This document shows, piece after piece, positions 1 through 5,510 of a stretch of DNA of 5,510 nt (positions are counted from its first letter, which is position 1; every line of letters starts with the position of its first letter). Origin of the DNA: Pseudomonadota bacterium (GTDB lineage Bacteria; Desulfobacterota; Syntrophia; Syntrophales; UBA5619); contig JAHIMW010000146.1 in the NCBI GenBank assembly GCA_018896355.1, positions 1 to 5,510 on the forward strand. The letters run 5' to 3'. Below the pieces are notes generated by a model that was not told where the DNA came from, ran no database searches, and was given only the letters and a program-made list of their open reading frames with translations. Both the position numbers and the translations under genes were made by a program.

Positions 1-48
1 AACTGCAAGATGAAGCAGGAGAAGATGGAAAAGCTCAAGGGGGAATAA
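1..48 (+). CDS. C-terminal end of an unidentified upstream gene (partial)
   Basis: The reading frame beginning at base 1 stays open for 15 codons and stops with TAA at 46-48. The visible tail reads NCKMKQEKMEKLKGE, which is lysine- and glutamate-rich, as expected of a charged helical C-terminus. I do not recognise the family; one cysteine and a charged tail are not diagnostic. A strong intrinsic terminator lies 59 bases downstream on the same strand, which supports a real plus-strand gene ending here. The frame is too short to prove coding on its own, and another reading of these bases is possible. Confidence 0.5.
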   Translation, partial: NCKMKQEKMEKLKGE

Positions 49-107
49 ACTTCCATCCCAAAGGCAACCCCGCGCGGCCACGCGGCCGCTTTCCGATCCC
101 CCCTCGT

Positions 108-145
108 TCCCCTTTGTCCCGGCGGGACGGATGGGGATTTTTTTT
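108..145 (+). terminator. Intrinsic (rho-independent) terminator upstream of priA
   Basis: The inner stem pairs GTCCC (116-120) with GGGAC (124-128) around a three-base GGC loop. It extends through T113-T115 with A131, G130 and G129 (one T-A pair and two wobble pairs). After a bulged T132 it continues with TCCCC (108-112) pairing GGGGA (133-137). A run of eight T follows at once (138-145). A GC-rich stem running straight into a T-tract is the textbook form of an intrinsic terminator. It acts only in the plus direction, since no T-run follows the stem on the other strand. It most likely ends the transcript of the gene that stops at 48. It lies 44 bases before the priA start, so it could instead attenuate priA. 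Confidence 0.75.
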
Positions 146-150
146 GACGC

Positions 151-176
151 CTGCCCATGGGGTCAGCAGCTTTTTT
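151..176 (+). terminator. Weak second hairpin with T-run (possible tandem terminator or leader hairpin)
   Basis: CTGCCC (151-156) can pair with GGG (160-162) and CAG (164-166) across a three-base loop, with T163 bulged. This gives six base pairs, and a run of six T follows at 171-176 after four spacer bases. The stem is short and the T-run is offset, so it is much weaker than the element at 108-145. It ends directly before the priA ribosome binding site, so it could be a back-up terminator, a leader structure, or chance. Confidence 0.3.
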
Positions 177-177
177 C

Positions 178-181
178 AGGA
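178..181 (+). promoter_or_regulatory. priA ribosome binding site
   Basis: AGGA ends eight bases before the ATG at 190. The in-frame ATG at 157 is preceded by a T-tract and a C-rich stretch with no Shine-Dalgarno-like sequence. This site therefore favours 190 as the priA start. Confidence 0.65.
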
Positions 182-189
182 CCGGCCGT

Positions 190-2385
190 ATGTTTGTCCG
201 AGTTGCCATTCCAATCCCCTCCGCGAAGAGCTTCACCTATGCCGTCCCCGAGACGTTCGTCCCGGTCGCGGCCGTGGGAAAGCGGGTCGTTGTCCCCTTC
301 GGGAGGAAGCGCATGACCGGCTGGATCATCGAGATCCGGACCGAGGCGGCCTGCGATCAGACCGTCAAGGAGATCCTCGACCTTCCCGACCCCGAACCCC
401 TCTTCGGTTCGGAGGATCTTGCCTTGTACGAGTGGGTCTCCCGCTATTACCTTCACCCGCTGGGGAGGGTTCTGGCAGAGATTCTCCCCGGAGGAATCGA
501 CGTCCGGCCGAAGCGGGAGAGATGGATCGGCATCCAGGCAGACATCCCCGTCGGAATCAAACTCACCCCAAAGCAGTCGGCCCTCGTCACCCTCCTCCGG
601 GAGAAGGGTGAACTGCCGCTCTCCGGCCTTGAAAACCGCTTCCGGGAGGCCGCTTTTCTCCGGACCCTGGAGGCAAAAGGCATCGTCCGCCTCCGCGAGA
701 AGGAGCTCTTCCGGGGAGCGGGTCCCGCACCGGAAATCGGGAGGAACGGAAACGACATCATGCTGAACGGGGCGCAGGCCGAAGCGCTCGACGAGATCCG
801 GGCGCGCCTCGCCTCGGGACGCTTCTCTCCCTCTCTCCTCCACGGCGTGACGGGAAGCGGCAAAACCGAGGTCTATCTGCGGGCCGTCGATGAGGTCCTC
901 CGGAACGGCGGTGGCGCGATCTACCTCGTTCCGGAGATCGCGCTTACGGCGCAACTTCTCTCCCGCGTCCAAAGCCGGTTTCCGAAGCGGGAGATCGCCG
1001 TCATCCACAGCGGCATCGCCCGGAGCGCGCGGTACGATCAGTGGAAGCGGATCCGCAGCGGAGGGATCAACCTGGTCGTCGGCGCCCGGTCGGCCCTCTT
1101 CGCGCCGGTCCGGAACCTCCGGTTGATCGTTGTGGACGAGGAGCACGACCCCTCCTACAAGCAGGACGACCGGCTGCGTTACAACGCCCGGGATCTGGCC
1201 CTGGTCCGCGGAAAGGCCGCGGGGGCTTTGGTGATCCTCGGCTCCGCGACACCGGGGATCCAGACCTTTTTTCAGGTGAAGAGAGGCGCTTACCGACTTT
1301 TAAGGCTTCCATTCCGGGTGGACGACCGGCCCCTCCCCGTTGTCGAAGTGGTCGACATGAAAACGGAAAGGGACGAACAGGGCCGGACGCCGCTCCTCTC
1401 CCGTGCGTTGATCGCGGCACTCGGGGAGACCCTGGCCCAGCGGAAGCAGACGCTGCTGTTCCTCAACCGGCGCGGGTTCCACACCTTCCTCTTCTGCCCG
1501 GACTGCGGCCACGTCTTCACCTGCCCCTCCTGCGACCTGTCGCTGACGCACCATGCCGCCATGGGGGTCCTGAAATGTCATCATTGTGATTTCACCTCAA
1601 AACCACCGACGATTTGTCCCGCATGTCGGGGAAACCATGTCCGCAGCCAGGGGGCGGGAACCGAACGGGTCGAGGAAGAGGTCCGAAAATTCTTCCCGGA
1701 GGCGCGGATCGCCCGGATGGACAGCGACACAACCTCCCGGAAGGGGGAGACGGAAAGGATCCTCCGGGGTCTCGACCGGAGGGAAATCGATATCCTCGTC
1801 GGCACACAGATGATCACCAAGGGACACGATTTCCCGGAGATCACGCTGGTAGGCGTCCTCGCCGCCGACGCCTCCATGAACATCCCGGATTTCCGGGCCG
1901 CGGAGCGGACCTTCCAGCTCCTGACGCAGGTGTCCGGCCGGGGCGGCCGGGGCGATCAGCCGGGACGGGTCGTCATCCAGACCTTCAACCCCAATCATTA
2001 TGCGATCCGCCGGGTGCAGGAACACGACTATGCCGGGTTTTACGAAGATGAATTGCCGCTGCGCCGGGAACTCGGCTACCCGCCCTTCTCCCGCCTCATC
2101 GGCCTCCATTTCTCCAGCCTGAAAAAGGTGGAAGGGAAAAAGGCCGTCGCGGAGATCGGGAAGAGGGCCCGGGAGATGGCCGGGACCATCGCCGGCGGAA
2201 AGGCGGATGTGATCGGACCCGCGGAATCTCCGCTCGCCCGGCTCCGGGGACGGTACCGCTGGCAGATGCTGCTCCGGGGGAAAGAGAGCCGTCCCCTCCA
2301 TCTTCTGGCGGAGAAGCTCATGGAGGGCGCGGAACGCAGCGGCCTGGAGATCCGGGTAGATGTGGATCCGGTCCATTTCATGTAG
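190..2385 (+). CDS. priA: Primosomal protein N' (PriA), replication restart DNA helicase
   Basis: PriA binds stalled or repaired replication forks, unwinds the lagging-strand arm 3'-to-5' using ATP, and starts reloading of the replicative helicase in the cytoplasm. The protein is 731 residues, almost the same as E. coli PriA (732). The N-terminal DNA 3'-end-binding domain begins MFVRVAIPIPSAKSFTY. Visible helicase motifs are Walker A GVTGSGKT (219-226), Walker B-type DEEH (316-319), GSATPG (351-356), TQMITKGHDF (539-548) and QVSGRGGR (580-587). Eight cysteines in four CxxC pairs (436/439, 445/448, 463/466, 476/479) form the two zinc sites inserted in helicase lobe 2. The start at 190 is preferred to 157 because it has AGGA at the right distance and matches the family N-terminus. 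Two departures from E. coli are Thr16 where E. coli has Asp17, and Gly585 in place of the usual Ala in motif VI. Translation probably feeds directly into fmt. Confidence 0.97.
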   Translation: MFVRVAIPIPSAKSFTYAVPETFVPVAAVGKRVVVPFGRKRMTGWIIEIRTEAACDQTVKEILDLPDPEPLFGSEDLALYEWVSRYYLHPLGRVLAEILPGGIDVRPKRERWIGIQADIPVGIKLTPKQSALVTLLREKGELPLSGLENRFREAAFLRTLEAKGIVRLREKELFRGAGPAPEIGRNGNDIMLNGAQAEALDEIRARLASGRFSPSLLHGVTGSGKTEVYLRAVDEVLRNGGGAIYLVPEIALTAQLLSRVQSRFPKREIAVIHSGIARSARYDQWKRIRSGGINLVVGARSALFAPVRNLRLIVVDEEHDPSYKQDDRLRYNARDLALVRGKAAGALVILGSATPGIQTFFQVKRGAYRLLRLPFRVDDRPLPVVEVVDMKTERDEQGRTPLLSRALIAALGETLAQRKQTLLFLNRRGFHTFLFCPDCGHVFTCPSCDLSLTHHAAMGVLKCHHCDFTSKPPTICPACRGNHVRSQGAGTERVEEEVRKFFPEARIARMDSDTTSRKGETERILRGLDRREIDILVGTQMITKGHDFPEITLVGVLAADASMNIPDFRAAERTFQLLTQVSGRGGRGDQPGRVVIQTFNPNHYAIRRVQEHDYAGFYEDELPLRRELGYPPFSRLIGLHFSSLKKVEGKKAVAEIGKRAREMAGTIAGGKADVIGPAESPLARLRGRYRWQMLLRGKESRPLHLLAEKLMEGAERSGLEIRVDVDPVHFM

Positions 2386-2394
2386 GAGGTGATC
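2384..2394 (+). promoter_or_regulatory. fmt ribosome binding site, overlapping the priA stop codon
   Basis: The 11 bases AGGAGGTGATC match the complement of the usual 16S rRNA 3' end without interruption. The site begins inside the priA TAG stop (2383-2385) and lies just before the ATG at 2398. An in-frame GTG at 2389 falls inside this site, so it cannot sensibly be the start codon. The overlap suggests translational coupling of fmt to priA. Confidence 0.85.
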
Positions 2395-2397
2395 ACG

Positions 2398-3342
2398 ATG
2401 TCCAACCCGCGCATCCTCTTCATGGGAACACCCGCTTTCGCCGTTCCGGCGCTCCAGGGTCTGGTACGGTGCGGCTACCCCGTCATCGGCGTCGTGACGC
2501 AGCCCGACCGGCCGCAGGGGCGGGGCCGGGCAACGGCGCCGCCCCCCGTCAAGATCCTCGCCGAAAACCTGAACCTTCCACTCCTCCAGCCGGAGAAGGT
2601 CCGGGAACCGCTTTTTCTCGATACCTTCCGGAGGCTCGCGCCGGAGCTCGTCGTCGTCGCCGCCTTCGGCGGGATCCTCCCCGGGGAGGTCATTCACGCC
2701 CCGCGGGAGGGGTGCATCAACATCCACCCTTCGCTGCTCCCGAAGTACCGGGGGGCGGCGCCGATCAACTGGGCCCTCATCCGCGGCGAACAGACGACCG
2801 GCGTCACGATCATGCGGATGGACGAGGGGGTGGACTCCGGCGCGATTCTGCTCCAGGAAGAGACGCCGATCGGACCGGAGGAGACCTTCGGGGAACTCCA
2901 CGACCGTCTGGCAATCCTGGGGGCAGAAATGCTCATCAAAACCCTCGAAATGTTGGCGGCCGGAACGGTCCGGCCGCAGCCGCAGGACCACAACCTGGCC
3001 ACCCTTGCCCCCCGTCTGGACCGGGAGGCCGGTCTGATCCGCTGGAACAACGATTGCCGGGAGATCGTCTCGCTCATCCGGGGACTCTCTCCCGTCCCCT
3101 GCGCTTACACGTGGCTGGATGGAAAAAAGCTCAAGGTCTTCACGGCTGCGGCGGAACCGGCCACCATTGCGGAGGCGCCGGGAACCATCGCCGGGGAGAC
3201 GCCCGGCGCGGTTCGCGTCACAGCGGGGAATGGTTATGTCCTCCTGAAAGAGGTGCAATTAGAGGGAAAGAAGCGGATGGCCGTCCGCGACTTCCTCCGC
3301 GGCTGCCGCGTTGCCCCCGGACAGACTCTGGGGTTTATATGA
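2398..3342 (+). CDS. fmt: Methionyl-tRNA formyltransferase
   Basis: Fmt transfers a formyl group from 10-formyltetrahydrofolate to methionine on initiator tRNA, producing fMet-tRNA for translation initiation in the cytoplasm. The 314-residue product matches the family (E. coli about 315). The N-terminal Rossmann-like formyltransferase domain (about 1-190) opens with ILFMGTPAFAVPAL and contains TQPDRPQGRG. The catalytic triad is visible: Asn108 and His110 in CINIHPSLLP, and Asp146 in MDEGVDSG, each at the place of E. coli Asn106, His108 and Asp144. The SLLP loop (112-115) is intact. The C-terminal tRNA-binding domain follows (about 205-314), with the typical IRWNNDCREIVSLIRGLSP start and an ordinary ending. 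The ATG at 2398 is chosen because the upstream GTG lies within the ribosome binding site. The gap from priA is only 12 bases, so the two are very likely co-transcribed. No def gene, the usual partner, is adjacent. Confidence 0.97.
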   Translation: MSNPRILFMGTPAFAVPALQGLVRCGYPVIGVVTQPDRPQGRGRATAPPPVKILAENLNLPLLQPEKVREPLFLDTFRRLAPELVVVAAFGGILPGEVIHAPREGCINIHPSLLPKYRGAAPINWALIRGEQTTGVTIMRMDEGVDSGAILLQEETPIGPEETFGELHDRLAILGAEMLIKTLEMLAAGTVRPQPQDHNLATLAPRLDREAGLIRWNNDCREIVSLIRGLSPVPCAYTWLDGKKLKVFTAAAEPATIAEAPGTIAGETPGAVRVTAGNGYVLLKEVQLEGKKRMAVRDFLRGCRVAPGQTLGFI

Positions 3343-3347
3343 AAATG

Positions 3348-3395
3348 CCCCCTCCCTGTATCCCTCCCCGCGACGGGGGAGGGCAAGGGTGGGGG
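3348..3395. repeat. GC-rich imperfect palindrome in the fmt–rsmB spacer, probable interspersed repeat copy
   Basis: The inner arms CCCTCCCC (3362-3369) and GGGGAGGG (3376-3383) are perfect complements around a six-base loop. The outer arms CCCCCTCCC (3348-3356) and GGGTGGGGG (3387-3395) pair with one central T·T mismatch. The short strings between the arms (TGTAT and CAA) form an internal loop. The whole 48-base unit fills most of the spacer and starts six bases after the fmt stop. No T-run follows, so it is not an intrinsic terminator. Its look (C-rich arm, short loop, G-rich arm, ending GGGTGGGGGTG) resembles the dispersed intergenic palindromes known from many GC-rich proteobacteria. That it is multi-copy here is an inference, as only one copy is in view. 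It may stabilise the 3' end of priA–fmt mRNA in the manner of REP elements. Confidence 0.7.
3375..3395 (+). other. Potential G-quadruplex motif upstream of rsmB
   Basis: Four G-runs occur with short spacers: five G (3375-3379), A, three G (3381-3383), CAA, three G (3387-3389), T, five G (3391-3395). This fits the standard quadruplex pattern with loops of 1, 3 and 1 bases, which favours a stable parallel fold. The same bases make up the right arms of the palindrome at 3348-3395, so hairpin and quadruplex would exclude each other. The motif ends 14 bases before the rsmB ribosome binding site. Formation in the cell is not shown by sequence alone. Confidence 0.5.
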
Positions 3396-3409
3396 TGAGT
3401 TGGTTCGAC

Positions 3410-3414
3410 AGGAG
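3410..3414 (+). promoter_or_regulatory. rsmB ribosome binding site
   Basis: AGGAG lies six bases before the ATG at 3421. An in-frame TTG at 3400 has only the G-rich palindrome arm in front of it, and starting there would add seven residues not expected in the family. This decides the rsmB start. Confidence 0.75.
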
Positions 3415-3420
3415 CCGGAT

Positions 3421-4779
3421 ATGACAGAGGAACGGAAAAAACAGAAGACGCCGCGGGGCGCCGCCGTCGAGATCCTGAACCGGATCGACCAGCAGGGCGC
3501 CCATGCGGAACCGCTCCTCGACGAGATCCTCTCCGGAACGGAGATTCGGAATCCCCAGGACCGGGGGCTTCTCACCGAGCTCGTCTACGGAACGCTCCGG
3601 ATGCGGGGCCGCCTGGACTGGATCATCGCCCGGCACTACCGGGGCGATTTTTCCACGCTGGAGATACCGGTCCGGAACATCCTCCGTACAGGCATCTACC
3701 AGCTCTTTTTCACCGACCGGATCCCCGCCTTCGCCGCGGTGAACGAGGCCGTCGGCGTTGCTAAGAAGGGCTGTCCGGCCGCCGCAGGGCTGGTGAACGC
3801 CATCCTCCGGAACGTACTCCGGGAGAAGGAGCGCATCGCCTGGCCGGAGATGGCAAAGGATCCCGGCAGGGCCATCGCCGTCCTCCACTCCCACCCCCGC
3901 TGGCTTGTCGAGCGCTGGCTCGACCGCTACGGCATCGACGAAACGATCGCCGTCTGCCGGGCGAACAACGGGATCCCGCCGCTTGCCGTCCGCGTGAACG
4001 GCTTGAAAACATCGAGAGAGAAGGCCGTCGCCGCGCTCGCGGCAGAGGGAATCACCGCCGAAACGACCCGATTCTCCCAGGACGGCATCATCCTCACCAC
4101 ACCCGCCGCCGGCCTCCGGGAGACGGCCGCCTTCCGGGACGGTCTGATCCGGGTCCAGGACGAGGCGTCCCAGCTCGTCGCCCACCTCTGCGCGCCGCAA
4201 CCCGGCGAGCGGGTTCTCGATCTCTGCGCCGGCGCGGGCGGGAAAACCCTCCACCTGGCCGCCCTGATGAAAAACCGGGGGAAGATCACCGCCGTCGATC
4301 TCCACCCGGACAAACTCCGTCTGCTGGCGGCGGAGGCCGGCCGACTCGGCGTAACGATCGTGGAGACCCATCCGGGGAATGCAACCGGAACGCCCGAGGC
4401 CTTCCGCGGCGCATTTGACCGGGTTCTCCTCGACGCCCCCTGTTCCGGCCTCGGCACGCTCCGGAGAAACCCGGAGATCCGTTGGCGTATCGCCCCGGCG
4501 GACCTCGAAAAATGCGCGCAGCTCCAGCGGCGACTCCTCCGGAGCGCGGCCCTCTGCGTGAAGCCGGGCGGCCGCCTCGCCTACACCACCTGCGCCGTCA
4601 CACCGGAAGAGAACGAGAATGTCGTCGCCGATTTTCTCGCCGGCCATCCCGCCTTTACCCGCATTTCACCGGAAGGGATTCCCCCGGAACTCATCGACGC
4701 CGACGGTTTCTTCCGGTCCTTCCCCCACCGCCACGGCACGGACGGCTTCTTCGGAGCGCTCTTTATCCGCTCCATTTGA
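3421..4779 (+). CDS. rsmB: 16S rRNA (cytosine-C5)-methyltransferase RsmB (Sun/Fmu family)
   Basis: RsmB methylates a cytosine (C967 in E. coli numbering) of 16S rRNA at carbon 5, using S-adenosylmethionine. The 452-residue product is slightly longer than E. coli RsmB (429). An N-terminal NusB-like RNA-binding domain (about 8-140) shows AVEILNRI, GIYQLFFTDRIPAFAAVNEA (from 91) and LVNAILRN (124-131). The linker SHPRWLVERW follows. The methyltransferase domain shows QDEASQLV (246-253), the SAM-binding motif DLCAGAGGKT (267-276) and an acidic Asp293 after the second strand. It also has DAPCSG with Cys341 (the motif IV cysteine that helps release the product) and TTCAVTPEEN with Cys391 (the motif VI nucleophile). 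Both catalytic cysteines are in place, so the enzyme should be active. RsmF and other NOL1/NOP2/Sun enzymes share the core, but the NusB-like domain and fmt adjacency point to RsmB. It is probably in the same operon as fmt despite the palindrome between them. Confidence 0.95.
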   Translation: MTEERKKQKTPRGAAVEILNRIDQQGAHAEPLLDEILSGTEIRNPQDRGLLTELVYGTLRMRGRLDWIIARHYRGDFSTLEIPVRNILRTGIYQLFFTDRIPAFAAVNEAVGVAKKGCPAAAGLVNAILRNVLREKERIAWPEMAKDPGRAIAVLHSHPRWLVERWLDRYGIDETIAVCRANNGIPPLAVRVNGLKTSREKAVAALAAEGITAETTRFSQDGIILTTPAAGLRETAAFRDGLIRVQDEASQLVAHLCAPQPGERVLDLCAGAGGKTLHLAALMKNRGKITAVDLHPDKLRLLAAEAGRLGVTIVETHPGNATGTPEAFRGAFDRVLLDAPCSGLGTLRRNPEIRWRIAPADLEKCAQLQRRLLRSAALCVKPGGRLAYTTCAVTPEENENVVADFLAGHPAFTRISPEGIPPELIDADGFFRSFPHRHGTDGFFGALFIRSI

Positions 4780-4846
4780 ATGCCTTGTCCGCCCCCAGCC
4801 TTTGTCGTTGCGGTGCTGTTTCCCAAGTGATGATTGCCCCTTCAAA

Positions 4847-5510
4847 TCAGGTTCCTTCAAGTTTAAAACCTTTTTCCCGAAATAATCTTAAACAGGCATC
4901 TGCGGCAGTGCTGTCGTAAAGGATTCCTCTGTTCTTCTCGATTTCATTCAGAGCTGCATCAATGCCCATGCCAGGACGATAGGGCCTGTGTGAGGCCATG
5001 GCTTCCGCCACATCGGCAACGGCGAGGATGCGGGCCTCGATCAGAATGGCATCCCCCTTCAGATTTCCTGGATAGCCGGAGCCGTCCATCCGCTCGTGGT
5101 GCTGGTGAACAATTTCTGCCAGGGGCCAGAGTGATTCCACATCTTTCAGCATCTCGAATCCTCTGCGGGCATGCTCCTTAATCAGCGAAAATTCGATTTC
5201 CGACAGCTTGGTCGGCTTGGACAATATCTCCGCAGGGATCGATAGTTTTCCGATGTCATGGATGGAACCGGCCATCCGGATGGCGTCGATTTTCTCCTGC
5301 GGCAATCCCATCTCCGTGGCAATGGCACGGGCAAGGTTCGCGGACCGGATCTGGTGACCGGCGGTATAGGGATCTCGTGTTTCCACAGCGGCTACCATGA
5401 CCTGGATGGTCGTGTTCACTGCCTTCCTGAGAATCTCAAGGGTATCTTTGAGTTTTTCCTCCGCCCGCTTGCGCTCGCTGATGTCCTTTGAACTACCCTG
5501 GAAACCAATA
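4847..5510 (-). CDS. PAS–HD-GYP domain protein, probable cyclic-di-GMP phosphodiesterase (N-terminus outside window)
   Basis: The minus-strand frame is open from the window edge to TGA at 4849-4847, giving 220 visible residues. The first residues, GFQGSSKDISERKRAEEKL, are the typical end of a PAS/PAC sensor domain and lead into a helical linker. The rest is a full HD-GYP domain. By visible residue number it has PYTAGHQ with His52, HDIGK with His84-Asp85, KEH with His113, HHE (137-139), DGSGYP (142-147, GYP at 145-147) and ADVAEA with Asp166, followed by ASHRPYRP. These metal- and substrate-binding hallmarks are intact, so hydrolysis of cyclic-di-GMP is likely in the cytoplasm, controlled by an upstream sensor. 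The GTG at 5419-5417 is an internal codon and not the start, because the PAS-linker homology continues upstream of it. The C-terminus is at the usual distance after the domain. GC content is clearly lower than in the priA–rsmB block, and the gene faces rsmB tail to tail with a 67-base gap. Confidence 0.93.
   Translation of the reverse strand, partial: IGFQGSSKDISERKRAEEKLKDTLEILRKAVNTTIQVMVAAVETRDPYTAGHQIRSANLARAIATEMGLPQEKIDAIRMAGSIHDIGKLSIPAEILSKPTKLSEIEFSLIKEHARRGFEMLKDVESLWPLAEIVHQHHERMDGSGYPGNLKGDAILIEARILAVADVAEAMASHRPYRPGMGIDAALNEIEKNRGILYDSTAADACLRLFREKGFKLEGT

Noticed and set aside
73..89. Hairpin GCGGCC/GGCCGC (74-79, 84-89), which overlaps a short direct repeat CGCGGCC (73-79, 81-87)
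   Set aside because: The stem has six pairs and only three T follow it, so it is not a convincing terminator. In DNA this rich in G and C such a match can easily arise by chance.
144..173. TTGACG (144-149) as a -35 box of a priA promoter
   Set aside because: No TATAAT-like sequence is present 16-19 bases downstream (the bases there are around CAGCTTT). A start from it would fall on the ribosome binding site itself, and the match partly arises from the terminator T-run.
157..189. Upstream ATG at 157 as an alternative priA start, adding 11 residues
   Set aside because: No Shine-Dalgarno sequence precedes it, it lies in the loop of the second hairpin, and family members begin at a position matching the ATG at 190.
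1597..3258. Long open frame of 553 codons on the minus strand, spanning priA and fmt
   Set aside because: It runs antisense to two confidently identified genes, has no recognisable domain, and its arginine-, proline- and glycine-rich make-up is typical of shadow frames in GC-rich DNA.
3348..3400. Reading the fmt–rsmB palindrome as an intrinsic terminator or a CRISPR-type repeat
   Set aside because: No T-run follows the stem on either strand, and there is only one unit with no spacer-repeat periodicity. An interspersed palindromic repeat fits better.
3259..4647. Open frame of 462 codons on the minus strand opposite rsmB
   Set aside because: It passes through the palindromic spacer and is fully antisense to rsmB, which has all its motifs. 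It shows no family resemblance, so it is a compositional artefact.
4780..4846. Search for a bidirectional terminator between the convergent rsmB and HD-GYP genes
   Set aside because: I found no stem followed by a T-run on either strand in this 67-base gap. Any termination there would be rho-dependent or lie inside the genes.

Overview
The window looks like a piece of a GC-rich bacterial chromosome, most plausibly a deltaproteobacterium in the broad sense (Desulfobacterota). The reasons are the priA–fmt–rsmB gene order and the flavour of the PAS/HD-GYP protein, whose sequence closely resembles the many HD-GYP sensors of Geobacter- and Syntrophus-like organisms. No marker gene fixes the lineage, so this is an inference. 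All genes seen belong to well-known families. I found no evidence of a new multi-gene system; the unexplained signals are non-coding elements and a composition break.

Layout. Positions 1-48 hold the last 15 codons of an unidentified plus-strand gene. A strong intrinsic terminator follows at 108-145, then a weaker hairpin with a T-run at 151-176. Next come three plus-strand housekeeping genes: priA (190-2385, primosomal helicase), fmt (2398-3342, Met-tRNA formyltransferase) and rsmB (3421-4779, 16S rRNA m5C methyltransferase). priA and fmt are 12 bases apart, and the fmt ribosome binding site overlaps the priA stop codon. fmt and rsmB are separated by a 78-base spacer that holds a GC-rich imperfect palindrome (3348-3395). 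Its right half could also form a G-quadruplex.

Convergent to rsmB, on the minus strand, lies the 3' part of a gene for a PAS–HD-GYP protein (stop at 4847; the gene runs off the right edge). All hallmark HD-GYP residues are present, so it is probably an active cyclic-di-GMP phosphodiesterase. Its base composition differs clearly: by hand count 53% GC over 4861-5160 against 69% over 4201-4500 inside rsmB.

How the genes relate. fmt formylates the initiator tRNA for translation start, rsmB modifies 16S rRNA at the decoding region, and priA restarts stalled replication forks. They make a housekeeping cluster of conserved neighbourhood rather than one pathway. The usual companion def (peptide deformylase) is not between priA and fmt and does not appear elsewhere in the window. 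The HD-GYP gene is a separate signalling unit that only abuts the cluster tail to tail.
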